DNA of 64,000 nt, from the NCBI RefSeq assembly GCF_006438925.1, contig NZ_RCZA01000009.1:300-64299 (forward strand), given 5' to 3'. The position numbers and the translations under genes were made by a program. Positions within the stretch are counted from its first letter, which is position 1. Every line of letters starts with the position of its first letter. Source of the DNA: Pseudomonas mandelii. Lineage in GTDB: Bacteria; Pseudomonadota; Gammaproteobacteria; Pseudomonadales; Pseudomonadaceae. Below the pieces are notes generated by a model that did not search any database, was not told the origin of the DNA, and was given only the letters and a program-made list of their open reading frames with translations. This document shows, in pieces, positions 36,846 to 46,546 of this stretch.

Positions 36846-39680
36846 TCAGGCTTTGTCGCGAGCCAGCAGCGGCTTGAGGTAGAAGCCCGTGTGAGATTGC
36901 TTCATTTCCGACACTTCTTCCGGCGTACCGACTGCAATGATCTGGCCACCCTTGGAACCACCTTCTGGTCCCAGGTCCACCAACCAGTCAGCGGTTTTGA
37001 TCACATCGAGGTTGTGTTCGATCACCACCACGGTGTTGCCGTGGTCGCGCAGGCGATGCAGCACGTCGAGCAGTTGCTGAATATCCGCGAAGTGCAGGCC
37101 GGTCGTCGGCTCATCGAGGATATACAGCGTCTTGCCGGTATCGCGCTTGGACAGTTCACGGGACAGCTTCACCCGCTGGGCTTCACCACCCGACAGCGTG
37201 GTCGCTGATTGCCCGAGCTTGATGTACGACAGGCCGACATCCATCAGCGTCTGAAGCTTGCGCGCCAGGGCCGGAACCGCGTCGAAGAACACTCGCGCTT
37301 CCTCGATCGTCATCTCGAGGGTTTCGTGGATGCTCTTGCCCTTGTACTTGATCTCCAGGGTTTCGCGGTTATAGCGCTTGCTCTTGCAGACGTCACATGG
37401 GACATAGATGTCCGGCAGGAAGTGCATTTCCACCTTGATCAGGCCATCGCCCTGACAAGCTTCGCAACGTCCGCCCTTCACGTTGAAGGAGAAGCGTCCA
37501 GGACCATAACCGCGGGAGCGGGACTCCGGCACGCCGGCGAACAGTTCGCGAATCGGTGTGAACAACCCGGTGTAGGTCGCCGGGTTGGAGCGTGGCGTTC
37601 GACCGATCGGGCTCTGGTCGATGTCGACAACCTTATCCAGATGCTCCAGACCTTTGATGCTGTCGTGAGCGGCCGCTTCGAGCGTCGTCGCACCGTTCAA
37701 AGCTGTAGCGCTAAGCGGGAACAAGGTGTTGTTGATCAGCGTCGACTTGCCCGAGCCGGACACGCCGGTTACACAGGTCAGCAGGCCGATTGGAATATCC
37801 AGATCGACATCGCGCAAGTTGTTGCCGCGAGCGCCCTTGAGGGACAGCGACAACTTCTTGTTACGCGGCGTGCGTTTGGCTGGGACTGCAATCTTCACCC
37901 GGCCCGACAAGTATTTGCCGGTCAGCGAATCCGGGTGAGCCATGACCTCGGCCGGCGTACCTTCAGCGACGATATGCCCGCCGTGTACACCCGCGCCCGG
38001 ACCGATGTCCACCACGTAGTCAGCCAGGCGAATCGCATCTTCGTCGTGCTCGACCACGATCACCGTGTTACCGATATCCCGAAGGTGCTTGAGCGTACCG
38101 AGCAATCGATCGTTGTCTCGCTGGTGCAAACCAATCGACGGTTCGTCGAGAATGTACAGAACGCCAACCAGGCCTGCGCCGATCTGGCTGGCCAGACGGA
38201 TACGCTGCGCTTCACCACCGGACAACGTGTCGGCACTGCGATCCAGCGACAAATAGTCCAGGCCAACGTTGACCAGGAACTGCAGTCGCTCGCGAATTTC
38301 CTTGAGAATCTTGTCGGCAATTTCACCGCGACGGCCGGTGAGTTTCAGCACGCCAAAATATTCACAGGCATCGCCAATCGGCAGATTGGTCACCGCCGGC
38401 AGCGTCTTCTCGCCCACCCACACATGCCGCGCCTCACGCCGCAGGCGAGTACCTCGGCAATCCGGGCAAGGTTGTGTGCTGAGGAACTTGGCCAGCTCTT
38501 CACGCACCGAGGCGGATTCGGTTTCGCGGTAGCGTCGTTCCAGGTTCGGCACGATGCCTTCGAACGGATGCGAACGTTTGACGATGTCGCCACGGTCGTT
38601 CAGGTATTTGAAGTCGACGTTCTGCGACCCGCTGCCGTGCAAGATGAACTTCTGCTGATCGGCCGTCAGTTCGTTGAACGGCACTTCCAGGCTGAACTTG
38701 TAGTGCGAAGCCAGCGAGCCGAGCATCTGGAAGTAATAGACGTTGCGCCGGTCCCAGCCACGAATCGCGCCTTCCGCGAGCGTCAGTTCGCCATTGACCA
38801 ATCGCTTGATGTCGAAGAACTGCTTAACACCCAGTCCATCGCAAGTCGGGCAAGCGCCAGCCGGGTTGTTGAAGGAGAACAGCTTGGGTTCCAGTTCGCT
38901 GATGGCATGACCGCAGATCGGGCAGGCGAAGCGCGCGGAGAAGATGATTTCTTCGCCGGGCTCATCGTCCATCGGCGCGACCAGGGCGATGCCGTCTGCC
39001 AGCTTCAGCGCGGTCTCGAACGACTCGGCCAGACGCTGTTGCAGGTCGGCGCGCACCTTGAAGCGGTCGACCACCACATCGATTGAGTGCTTCTTCTGCT
39101 TATCCAGCTTCGGTAATTCGTCCAGCTCACAGAGCCTGCCGTTGACCCGGGCTCGCACAAAGCCCTGGGCGCGCAGTTCTTCGAAGACCGAAAGGTGTTC
39201 GCCTTTACGCTCGCGGATCACCGGGGCCAGCAGCATGAGTTTGCTGCCCTCCGGTTGGGCGAGGACCAGGTCGACCATTTGGCTGACGGTCTGCGCTTCC
39301 AGCGGAATGTCGTGATCTGGGCAACGCGGAATACCCACGCGGGCATAAAGCAGGCGCAGGTAGTCGTAGATTTCGGTGATGGTGCCGACCGTCGAGCGCG
39401 GGTTGTGCGAGGTCGACTTCTGTTCGATGGAAATGGCTGGCGACAGACCTTCGATGGTGTCGACGTCAGGCTTTTCCATCATCGACAGGAACTGCCGGGC
39501 ATAGGCCGACAGCGATTCGACGTAGCGGCGCTGGCCTTCGGCGTACAGCGTGTCGAACGCCAGGGACGATTTGCCGGATCCGGACAGGCCGGTGATGACG
39601 ATCAGTTTGTCCCGTGGCAGGGTCAGGTCGATGTTCTTCAGGTTGTGGGTTCGGGCCCCACGAATCAGGATCTTGTCCAA
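36846..39680 (-). CDS. uvrA: UvrABC excinuclease subunit A
   Basis: The damage-recognition ATPase of nucleotide excision repair. The 944 residues contain two ABC modules: Walker A GLSGSGKS (31-38) and GVSGSGKS in the second half, two LSGGEAQR signatures, and zinc-finger Cys pairs (CPICGH, CPTCDG; CEACQG, CDVC). The start is TTG at 39680, giving MDKILIRGARTHNLKN; the frame is open 24 codons further upstream, but those residues are not conserved. No consensus LexA box (CTG-N10-CAG) is visible upstream. Confidence 0.96.
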   Translation of the reverse strand: MDKILIRGARTHNLKNIDLTLPRDKLIVITGLSGSGKSSLAFDTLYAEGQRRYVESLSAYARQFLSMMEKPDVDTIEGLSPAISIEQKSTSHNPRSTVGTITEIYDYLRLLYARVGIPRCPDHDIPLEAQTVSQMVDLVLAQPEGSKLMLLAPVIRERKGEHLSVFEELRAQGFVRARVNGRLCELDELPKLDKQKKHSIDVVVDRFKVRADLQQRLAESFETALKLADGIALVAPMDDEPGEEIIFSARFACPICGHAISELEPKLFSFNNPAGACPTCDGLGVKQFFDIKRLVNGELTLAEGAIRGWDRRNVYYFQMLGSLASHYKFSLEVPFNELTADQQKFILHGSGSQNVDFKYLNDRGDIVKRSHPFEGIVPNLERRYRETESASVREELAKFLSTQPCPDCRGTRLRREARHVWVGEKTLPAVTNLPIGDACEYFGVLKLTGRRGEIADKILKEIRERLQFLVNVGLDYLSLDRSADTLSGGEAQRIRLASQIGAGLVGVLYILDEPSIGLHQRDNDRLLGTLKHLRDIGNTVIVVEHDEDAIRLADYVVDIGPGAGVHGGHIVAEGTPAEVMAHPDSLTGKYLSGRVKIAVPAKRTPRNKKLSLSLKGARGNNLRDVDLDIPIGLLTCVTGVSGSGKSTLINNTLFPLSATALNGATTLEAAAHDSIKGLEHLDKVVDIDQSPIGRTPRSNPATYTGLFTPIRELFAGVPESRSRGYGPGRFSFNVKGGRCEACQGDGLIKVEMHFLPDIYVPCDVCKSKRYNRETLEIKYKGKSIHETLEMTIEEARVFFDAVPALARKLQTLMDVGLSYIKLGQSATTLSGGEAQRVKLSRELSKRDTGKTLYILDEPTTGLHFADIQQLLDVLHRLRDHGNTVVVIEHNLDVIKTADWLVDLGPEGGSKGGQIIAVGTPEEVSEMKQSHTGFYLKPLLARDKA

Positions 39681-39835
39681 AGTGGCCTCGCTTGGCGGGC
39701 GTCGAAAACGTAGGAGTATACGGCCAAATACTGGATGGATGCACACTATCAAACGAGCGGATGGGTGTCTTACATGAAGAGTCTGTCAGCGGAGCGCGTC
39801 AAAGCGTCGCGATATACCCCGTCAATCGATGGGAC

Positions 39836-39844
39836 TGGTAGAAT
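39836..39844 (+). promoter_or_regulatory. Possible extended -10 promoter for the MFS-ssb unit
   Basis: TGGTAGAAT (39836-39844) is a TGn-extended TAGAAT, 28 bases before the MFS start codon; no good -35 box is visible. Confidence 0.4.
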
Positions 39845-39871
39845 CGCCGCCGGTTCACATGAGGTTTTTCC

Positions 39872-41269
39872 ATGCACGATCCCCACAGCGAACGCATGAG
39901 TGGCAGCGAGACCCGAGCAGCAAGCGGTCTGGCCCTGGTGTTTGCCTTCCGTATGCTTGGCATGTTCATGGTGTTGCCGGTACTGGCGACCTATGGGATG
40001 GATCTGGCAGGAGCGACCCCGGCCCTCATCGGGCTGGCGATTGGCGCTTACGGCCTGACCCAGGCGATCTTCCAGATTCCTTTCGGCTTCATTTCCGACC
40101 GCATCGGTCGTCGCCCGGTGATTTACCTCGGGCTGATCGTCTTCGCCCTCGGTAGCGTGCTGGCAGCCAATGCCGATTCGATCTGGGGCGTGATCGCCGG
40201 ACGAATCCTGCAAGGCGCCGGGGCGATTTCCGCGGCGGTGATGGCGTTGCTGTCAGACCTGACCCGCGAACAGCACCGGACCAAAGCCATGGCCATGATC
40301 GGCATGACGATTGGTCTGTCGTTCGCTGTCGCCATGGTTGTAGGACCGTTGCTGACTCGTGCGTTCGGTCTGTCCGGGTTGTTCCTCGCCACCGGCGGCA
40401 TGGCGCTGTTCGGTATCGTGATCGTGATGTTCATGGTGCCGCGTTCCACAGGCCCGTTGCAGCACCGTGAGTCCGGCGTCGCCCGTTCGGCGCTGATGCC
40501 GACGCTCAAGCATCCGGACCTGCTGCGCCTGGACCTGGGCATTTTTGTGTTGCACGCGATGTTGATGTCGAGCTTCGTTGCATTGCCATTGGCCCTGGTC
40601 GAAAAAGCCGGGTTGCCCAAAGAACAGCACTGGTGGGTCTACCTCACCGCGCTGCTGATTTCCTTCTTCGCCATGATCCCGTTCATCATCTACGGCGAGA
40701 AGAAACGCAAAATGAAACGAGTTTTACTGGGCGCCGTCGCGACGCTGATGCTCACTGAGCTATTCTTCTGGCAGTTCGGCGATAGCCTGCGGGCTCTGGT
40801 GATTGGCACGGTGGTGTTCTTTACCGCGTTCAATCTGCTGGAAGCTTCGTTGCCATCGCTGATCAGCAAGGTTTCACCGGCAGGCGGCAAGGGCACGGCG
40901 ATGGGGGTTTATTCCACCAGCCAGTTCCTCGGTTCGGCGCTCGGCGGGATCCTCGGCGGCTGGATGTTCCAGCACGGCGGTTTGTCGGTTGTATTCCTCG
41001 GATGCGCCGGCCTGGCTGCCCTCTGGCTGGCCTTTGCTGTTACCATGCGCGAACCACCTTATGTCACGAGCCTGCGCTTGCCGTTGTCGCCCGAGGCGAT
41101 CCGCGAAGCGGGTCTGGTTGAGCGCCTGAAGGCCGTCGTAGGGGTAACAGATGCGGTAATCGTTGCTGATGAGGCGGCGATTTACATCAAATTGGACACA
41201 GAACTATTGGATCGCACCACCCTTGAGCGCCTGGTGAACAACCCGGCCGGGGCAGCGTGCGTAGCCTAG
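39872..41269 (+). CDS. MFS transporter, YajR-like, with C-terminal ferredoxin-like domain
   Basis: An inner-membrane drug/proton antiporter-type carrier of 465 residues with about 12 transmembrane segments. The motif-A loop FGFISDRIGRRPVI is visible near residue 70. After the last membrane segment a soluble tail (about 400-465, DAVIVADEAAIYIKLDTELLD) resembles the YAM domain of E. coli YajR. Substrate is unknown. It lies 9 bases before ssb, so the two are co-transcribed. Confidence 0.85.
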   Translation: MHDPHSERMSGSETRAASGLALVFAFRMLGMFMVLPVLATYGMDLAGATPALIGLAIGAYGLTQAIFQIPFGFISDRIGRRPVIYLGLIVFALGSVLAANADSIWGVIAGRILQGAGAISAAVMALLSDLTREQHRTKAMAMIGMTIGLSFAVAMVVGPLLTRAFGLSGLFLATGGMALFGIVIVMFMVPRSTGPLQHRESGVARSALMPTLKHPDLLRLDLGIFVLHAMLMSSFVALPLALVEKAGLPKEQHWWVYLTALLISFFAMIPFIIYGEKKRKMKRVLLGAVATLMLTELFFWQFGDSLRALVIGTVVFFTAFNLLEASLPSLISKVSPAGGKGTAMGVYSTSQFLGSALGGILGGWMFQHGGLSVVFLGCAGLAALWLAFAVTMREPPYVTSLRLPLSPEAIREAGLVERLKAVVGVTDAVIVADEAAIYIKLDTELLDRTTLERLVNNPAGAACVA

Positions 41270-41278
41270 GAGAACGTT

Positions 41279-41806
41279 ATGGCCCGTGGGGTTAACAAAG
41301 TCATATTGGTCGGCACTTGCGGCCAGGATCCCGAAGTTCGCTACTTGCCTAACGGTAACGCCGTGACCAACCTGAGTCTGGCGACCAGCGAACAATGGAC
41401 CGACAAGCAAACCGGTCAGAAGGTCGAGAAGACCGAATGGCACCGTGTGTCGATGTTCGGCAAGGTGGCCGAGATCGCCGGTGAATACCTGCGTAAAGGT
41501 TCGCAGGTCTACATCGAAGGAAAGCTGCAGACCCGCGAGTGGGAAAAAGACGGTATCAAGCGTTACACCACTGAAATCGTGGTCGACATGCAAGGCACCA
41601 TGCAACTGCTCGGCGGCCGTCCACAGCAGGGCGACCAACAAGGCGGGGGCAATAACTACCAGCAGTCCGCCCCGGCTCCACGCCAGCAGGCTCCGCGCCC
41701 GCAGCAGTCGGCACCGCAGCAGTCGCGTCAGGCTCCAGCTCCACAGCAGGCCGCTCCGCAGCCGGCTCCGGATTTCGACAGCTTTGATGACGATATCCCG
41801 TTCTAA
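41279..41806 (+). CDS. ssb: Single-stranded DNA-binding protein
   Basis: It coats ssDNA in replication, recombination and repair as a tetramer. The 175 residues are an OB fold (about 1-110, starting MARGVNKVILVG), a flexible linker from about 115 to 165 made almost only of Gln, Pro, Ala, Ser and Gly, and the acidic protein-recruiting tip DDDIPF. The linker makes it longer than P. aeruginosa SSB (165). Confidence 0.97.
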   Translation: MARGVNKVILVGTCGQDPEVRYLPNGNAVTNLSLATSEQWTDKQTGQKVEKTEWHRVSMFGKVAEIAGEYLRKGSQVYIEGKLQTREWEKDGIKRYTTEIVVDMQGTMQLLGGRPQQGDQQGGGNNYQQSAPAPRQQAPRPQQSAPQQSRQAPAPQQAAPQPAPDFDSFDDDIPF

Positions 41807-41829
41807 AAAGCAGCTATCCAGTCAGTAAC

Positions 41830-41862
41830 AAAAAAGCGAAGCCATCTGGCTTCGCTTTTTTG
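41830..41862. terminator. Bidirectional terminator between ssb and the OsmC-YcaO gene
   Basis: AAAAAGCGAAGCC pairs with GGCTTCGCTTTTT around ATCT, serving convergent genes. Confidence 0.93.
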
Positions 41863-41871
41863 TGGGCGCTA

Positions 41872-44076
41872 TTAACTGGATAACGTCGTCACGTTGGCCC
41901 GCGCCACGTGCAGTTTTTTGTAGCTGTCGATCAGGCGCAGGTGTCTATCGAGGCCTTCCAGTTTGATGCTGGTCGGCGTCAAGCCATGGAAGCGCACGCT
42001 GCCGTCCACCGAGCCGATCACTGCATCCATTCGCTCGTTGCCGAACATCCGGTGGAAATTGGCCTCGTAGTCTTCCAGCTCCAGGTCTTCGTCCAGCTTC
42101 ATCTCCAGCACCGCGTTGACGGCTTGGTAGAACAAGCCACGTTCAACGGTGTTGTCGTTGTACTGCAGGAACATCTCCACCGCCTCTTTCGCCTCTTCAA
42201 ATTGCTGCAAGGCGAGATAAATCAGCAGCTTCAACTCCAGGATCGTCAGCTGACCCCAGGCCGTATTGTCGTCAAACTCGATGCCGATCAGGGAGGTGAT
42301 GTCGGTGTAGTCGTCCAGCTCACTTTCCACCAGCCGCTCAACCAGTGCTTGCAGTTCGTCGTCGTCCAGGCGATGCAGGTTCAGGATATCGGCGCGGAAG
42401 AACAGCGCTTTGTTGGTGTTATCCCAGATCAGGTCGTCCACGGGATAGATTTCCGAATAGTCCGGCACCAGGATGCGGCATGCCGTCGCGCCGATATGCT
42501 CGTAGACCGCCATGTACACTTCCTTGCCCATGCCTTCGAGAATGCCGAACAAGGTCGCGGCTTCCTCGGCATTCGAGTTTTCACCCTGGCCGGAGAAGTC
42601 CCACTCCACGAATTCGTAATCGGACTTGGAGCTGAAGAAGCGCCACGACACCACGCCGCTGGAATCGATGAAGTGCTCGACGAAGTTATTTGGCTCGGTC
42701 ACCGCATGGCCTTCAAACGTCGGCTGGGGCAAGTCATTGAGGCCTTCGAAGCTGCGGCCCTGAAGCAACTCGGTCAGGCTGCGTTCCAGCGCCACTTCCA
42801 GGCTCGGGTGCGCGCCGAACGAGGCGAACACACCGCCGGTACGCGGGTTCATCAACGTGACGCACATCACCGGGAATTCACCCCCCAGGGACGCATCCTT
42901 CACCAATACGGGGAACCCTTGCTCTTCCAGCGCCTGAATACCGGCCAGTATCCCGGGGTACTTCGCCAGCACGTTGGCCGGCACGTCCGGCAGGGCAAAT
43001 TCACCTTCGATGATTTCGCGTTTGACCGCGCGCTCGAAGATCTCCGACAGGCACTGCACCTGGGCTTCGGCCAGCGTGTTGCCGGCACTCATGCCGTTGC
43101 TCAGGAACAGGTTTTCAATCAGGTTGGACGGGAAATACACCACTTCGCCGTCCGACTGGCGCACGTAGGGCAGCGAGCAGATGCCGCGCTCTTCATTGCC
43201 CGAGTTGGTGTCGATCAGGTGGGAACCACGCAACTCGCCCTCTCGGTTGTAAATCTTCAGGCAGTACGCGTCGAGTATTTCGGCCGGCAGTTCATCTTTA
43301 CGGCCAGGCTTGAACCAGCGTTCGTCCGGGTAATGCACAAACGGCGCGTTGGCGATCTCTTCGCCCCAGAACTGGTCGTTGTAGAAGAAGTTGCAGTTGA
43401 GTCGCTCGATAAACTCGCCCAACGCCGACGCCAGCGCGCCTTCCTTGGTTGTGCCCTTGCCGTTGGTAAAACACATTGGCGAGTGCGCATCGCGGATATG
43501 CAGCGACCACACGTTGGGCACGATATTGCGCCACGAGGCGATTTCAATCTTCATGCCCAGGTCCGCCAGAATGGCCGACATATTGGCGATGGTCTGCTCC
43601 AGCGGCAGATCCTTGCCCGCAATATACGTGCTCGCCTCTGAGGTAGAAGCAGGCATCAGCAACGCTTGGGCATCGGCGTCGAGGTTTTCCACCTCTTCGA
43701 TCACAAACTCAGGCCCGGCTTGCACGACTTTTTTCACGGTGCAACGGTCGATGGAACGCAGGATGCCTTGGCGGTCCTTGTCGGAGATGTCCGCCGGCAA
43801 CTCGACCTGGATCTTGAAAATCTGGTTGTAGCGGTTTTCCGGGTCAACAATGTTGTTCTGCGACAGGCGGATGTTTTCGGTGGGAATACTGCGAGTGTCG
43901 CAGTACAGCTTCACGAAATAAGCCGCACACAACGCCGACGAAGCCAGGAAGTAGTCGAACGGACCCGGTGCCGAGCCATCGCCCTTGTAGCGGATAGGTT
44001 GATCGGCCACCACCGTGAAGTCGTCGAACTTGGCTTCAAGTCGAAGGTTGTCGAGAAAGTTGACCTTGATTTCCAT
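41872..44076 (-). CDS. OsmC-YcaO fusion protein
   Basis: The 734 residues combine an N-terminal OsmC-like domain (about 1-135; GPFDYFLASSALCAAY with Cys50 and Cys59), a linker, a YcaO domain (about 190-520; ATP-binding NGKGTTKEGALASALGEF and AEAQVQCLSEIFERAVKRE) and a YcaO C-terminal TPR-like region (about 560-734). YcaO proteins activate amide bonds with ATP; E. coli YcaO is needed for RimO-dependent beta-methylthiolation of S12. OsmC domains are thiol peroxidases. Fusions of this kind are known in gammaproteobacteria. It is 121 bases downstream of the yjfC-like gene and may belong to the same operon or have its own promoter. The ribosome-binding site is poor. Confidence 0.85.
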   Translation of the reverse strand: MEIKVNFLDNLRLEAKFDDFTVVADQPIRYKGDGSAPGPFDYFLASSALCAAYFVKLYCDTRSIPTENIRLSQNNIVDPENRYNQIFKIQVELPADISDKDRQGILRSIDRCTVKKVVQAGPEFVIEEVENLDADAQALLMPASTSEASTYIAGKDLPLEQTIANMSAILADLGMKIEIASWRNIVPNVWSLHIRDAHSPMCFTNGKGTTKEGALASALGEFIERLNCNFFYNDQFWGEEIANAPFVHYPDERWFKPGRKDELPAEILDAYCLKIYNREGELRGSHLIDTNSGNEERGICSLPYVRQSDGEVVYFPSNLIENLFLSNGMSAGNTLAEAQVQCLSEIFERAVKREIIEGEFALPDVPANVLAKYPGILAGIQALEEQGFPVLVKDASLGGEFPVMCVTLMNPRTGGVFASFGAHPSLEVALERSLTELLQGRSFEGLNDLPQPTFEGHAVTEPNNFVEHFIDSSGVVSWRFFSSKSDYEFVEWDFSGQGENSNAEEAATLFGILEGMGKEVYMAVYEHIGATACRILVPDYSEIYPVDDLIWDNTNKALFFRADILNLHRLDDDELQALVERLVESELDDYTDITSLIGIEFDDNTAWGQLTILELKLLIYLALQQFEEAKEAVEMFLQYNDNTVERGLFYQAVNAVLEMKLDEDLELEDYEANFHRMFGNERMDAVIGSVDGSVRFHGLTPTSIKLEGLDRHLRLIDSYKKLHVARANVTTLSS

Positions 44077-44197
44077 GGGGGATTACCAGAATAACGGCTA
44101 GACGATTTGGCGGCCATTATCCGGCATTTCAGCCATAAGTCTTGCGGGCGTCTGTCGATATGTCCACACAGGGTCTTTTTAGTGGGCGACGGAGGGC

Positions 44198-45355
44198 TCA
44201 GTCGAGTATCAGATGCGGCAAGAACCGGCTCGAATCCTTGGTGATCAAGCTGTTGTCCTCACGCACGCCGATCCCTGCCGCTTGATCGCCGATTACCCAG
44301 GAGCCAATCAAAGTAAAGCTGTCGCCGAACTGCGGAAGCGGCGCGAACTCCTGAAGGATAAACGGCGCATCGGTGTAGGGCCCGTCCTCTTTCACGATCA
44401 GACCGTCAGCGGTTTGCAACTCGATGTTGGCGCCTTCCCGCGAGAAGAACGGCTTGCGCACCCAGCCTTTCGGCACCGCTTTCCCCGGGTCAGTATCCAG
44501 GTGCGCCGCGAGCAGGTTCGGGTGACCTTTGTTGAACTCCCACAACAGCGGCAGGATGCCTTTGTTGGAAATGATGGATTTCCAGGCCGGTTCGAAAAAC
44601 TGCGTATCACTCTGGGCAATCGCGGCACCAAAGGGCTCGTGGAAGATGAACTCCCAGGCGTGCAGCTTGAACAGGTGAGGAATCCAGCGATCCTCCAGGT
44701 CGACGAAACGTCCGTCACTGGTCAGGCCGATGTCTTCGATGTCGATATGGCGTGACTCGATGCCGACCTTTTCCGCCACCAGCCGCAGGTAATCGGTGGT
44801 GCCCTTGTCTTCGACCGAATCTTTCATCGAGGCGAAGTAGAAGGGCTGCTTGAGCTGCAATTGAGCGAAGGCCTGATGCAGTTTGGTGTCGATGCTGTTG
44901 AACTGGTCGGCATGCTTGGGCAGCAAACCGCGTTCGATGCATTGTTCCAGCCAGCCCCACTGAAACGCCGCGGCCTCATACAGGCTGGTTGGCGTGTCGT
45001 AGTTGAGTTCCAGCAACTTGGCGGGTCCGGTGCCGTTGTAGGAAAAGTCCATGCGCCCGTACAGGTGCGGGTGACCTTCGAGCCAGGAGGTGCGAACCAT
45101 GTCGAAGAATGGCGCGGGAATGCTCAGGCGCTCCAGCAACTCCTCGCTCTGAACCACGCGGGCCGCCAGGTCCATGCACATATCATGGATCTCGGTGGTC
45201 GGGTCTTCGAGATCGTTCTCGATCTGCTTGAGCGAGAACTGGTAATACGCGCTCTCGTCCCAGTAGGGCTCGTTGTCGATGGTGTGGAACAGAAAGCCGA
45301 GACTCTCGGCGGTCTGTTTCCAGTCAGCACGCTCTGCACAATGGATTTTCTTCAT
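44198..45355 (-). CDS. yjfC: Glutathionylspermidine synthase-like ATP-grasp enzyme (YjfC/YgiC family)
   Basis: The 385 residues match the synthetase half of E. coli glutathionylspermidine synthase, without its amidase domain. Family features are the N-terminal WDESAYYQFSLKQIENDLE, the central LLELNYDTPTSLYEAAAFQWGWLEQ and the C-terminal ATP-grasp region with RKPFFSREGANI and the GSWVIGDQAAGIGVRED end. The family is expected to form an amide bond between a peptide or amino acid and an amine using ATP; the actual substrate of YjfC/YgiC is not established. It is 12 bases downstream of the YjfM-like gene. Confidence 0.88.
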   Translation of the reverse strand: MKKIHCAERADWKQTAESLGFLFHTIDNEPYWDESAYYQFSLKQIENDLEDPTTEIHDMCMDLAARVVQSEELLERLSIPAPFFDMVRTSWLEGHPHLYGRMDFSYNGTGPAKLLELNYDTPTSLYEAAAFQWGWLEQCIERGLLPKHADQFNSIDTKLHQAFAQLQLKQPFYFASMKDSVEDKGTTDYLRLVAEKVGIESRHIDIEDIGLTSDGRFVDLEDRWIPHLFKLHAWEFIFHEPFGAAIAQSDTQFFEPAWKSIISNKGILPLLWEFNKGHPNLLAAHLDTDPGKAVPKGWVRKPFFSREGANIELQTADGLIVKEDGPYTDAPFILQEFAPLPQFGDSFTLIGSWVIGDQAAGIGVREDNSLITKDSSRFLPHLILD

Positions 45356-45367
45356 GGCCCGGTTTCC

Positions 45368-46084
45368 TTAACTGCTCGACCCGCCGCCGCCCCAGCCGCT
45401 GCGTGCGCTGGCCTTGCTACCGAAGCCGCCACGGGAAGTGGACGAGGCAACGGAGACCGGCTTGCTGGAAGAAGAGCGGACCGAGTCGGCGTAATTGCTG
45501 CTGCCGTACCTCGCCTGATTGGACTTGGTAAACGTCGAGCCCTTGGCAATCCGCTGGCTGAGTGTCGAGTTCGAATAGCTGCCACGATCATCGCGATAGC
45601 GGTACACCGGCTCGGAGTAGTAGCTGTTGCGGTTGCTGCTCAGCATGTTGCCGATCAGCAGGCCGGTCAGCAGGCTGCTGGTGGAGAAACCCGAGCCGCC
45701 ACTGTTCGCTTCCGAGGCCGGTAATTGCGCCTTGGCTGCGTCTACCTGGGATTGCGTGACCTGGCCATCGGCGGTCAGTTCGAAACCGCCCAGCTTGGGG
45801 ATGAACTTGCCAGCGGAGTCCTGCTGGCACCAGTCGGCGACAAAGTCGGCATCGCAATCGGCCTGGTTGTCGTACACCGGCGCTATGCGGCGGTGCTCGG
45901 CCATGGCCGTCATGTAGGCGTCCGAGCAGACATCCACCGGGAGCTTTTCATCGGCACATTGCTGGACGGACTGGAAGTTGTACTTCTTCTGCACCGCGTA
46001 GGTTTTTTCCGTCGGCCCGCAGCCTGATATCGCCATGGCGACCGACGCTGCCAGCGAAAGCTGAACGTACTTGCTTCGTTTCAT
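45368..46084 (-). CDS. yjfM: DUF1190 lipoprotein-like protein (YjfM/YgiB family)
   Basis: A 238-residue exported protein. MKRSKYVQLSLAASVAMAISGC is a lipoprotein-type signal with Cys at about 22. Conserved Cys-containing blocks (FQSVQQCADEKLPVDVCSDAYMTAMAEH and QADCDADFVADWCQQ) define the family. The C-terminal third is low-complexity, rich in Ser, Gly and Arg. The ATG at 46084 has GGAG upstream; an in-frame ATG six codons earlier is less likely. Between YjfL-like and YjfC-like genes, as in E. coli. Confidence 0.87.
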   Translation of the reverse strand: MKRSKYVQLSLAASVAMAISGCGPTEKTYAVQKKYNFQSVQQCADEKLPVDVCSDAYMTAMAEHRRIAPVYDNQADCDADFVADWCQQDSAGKFIPKLGGFELTADGQVTQSQVDAAKAQLPASEANSGGSGFSTSSLLTGLLIGNMLSSNRNSYYSEPVYRYRDDRGSYSNSTLSQRIAKGSTFTKSNQARYGSSNYADSVRSSSSKPVSVASSTSRGGFGSKASARSGWGGGGSSS

Positions 46085-46102
46085 CGGGAGCTCCGGGCGC
46101 AA

Positions 46103-46531
46103 TCAGTTCTGGGAAGGAGTCATGCACGCGGCGTTCAACATGCCGACGCTGATGGCCACGGCTGCCACGTAGATGCCGGCCGCGATTTCACCTTTTTTGA
46201 TGCGCTCGGAGGTGCCTTTGAGCACCAGGCTGGTCACCAGGAACGCCAGCAGTTGTACAAGGGCGGCGATCACCGCCCAGACGACGAAGTCGAGGATGCT
46301 GATCGAGTAGGCAATCACATTGCTGGCCGGAATGGCGAAACCGATGATGGCGCCGCCCAGGGCGATCGCAGCGGCAACGTTGCCCGAGCGGATCAGTTCG
46401 AATTCCTTGTGCGGCGTGATGCGGGTGTAGATGAACTGGAACAGGGCGAACAACACGGCAGCGCCGAGAAGGTACGTGACAAACCCGAACACGGCGGCTT
46501 TGTTCAGGGAGATGGAGAGTGCTTCTAGCAT
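46103..46531 (-). CDS. yjfL: DUF350 membrane protein (YjfL family)
   Basis: A 142-residue inner-membrane protein with four predicted transmembrane helices arranged as two pairs, as in the duplicated DUF350 unit. The Gly-rich segment NVAAAIALGGAIIGFAIP is typical. Function unknown; DUF350 genes repeatedly occur next to DUF1190 and YjfC-type ATP-grasp genes. Confidence 0.87.
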   Translation of the reverse strand: MLEALSISLNKAAVFGFVTYLLGAAVLFALFQFIYTRITPHKEFELIRSGNVAAAIALGGAIIGFAIPASNVIAYSISILDFVVWAVIAALVQLLAFLVTSLVLKGTSERIKKGEIAAGIYVAAVAISVGMLNAACMTPSQN

Positions 46532-46546
46532 GGACTTCTTCCTTTT

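Noticed and set aside
39681..39752. Upstream extension of uvrA to an ATG at 39752
   Set aside because: The 24 extra residues are not part of known UvrA proteins, and TTG 39680 gives the conserved MDKILIRGA start.
39681..39871. LexA box in the uvrA/MFS-ssb divergent region
   Set aside because: No CTG-N10-CAG with the consensus AT-rich centre was found by eye.
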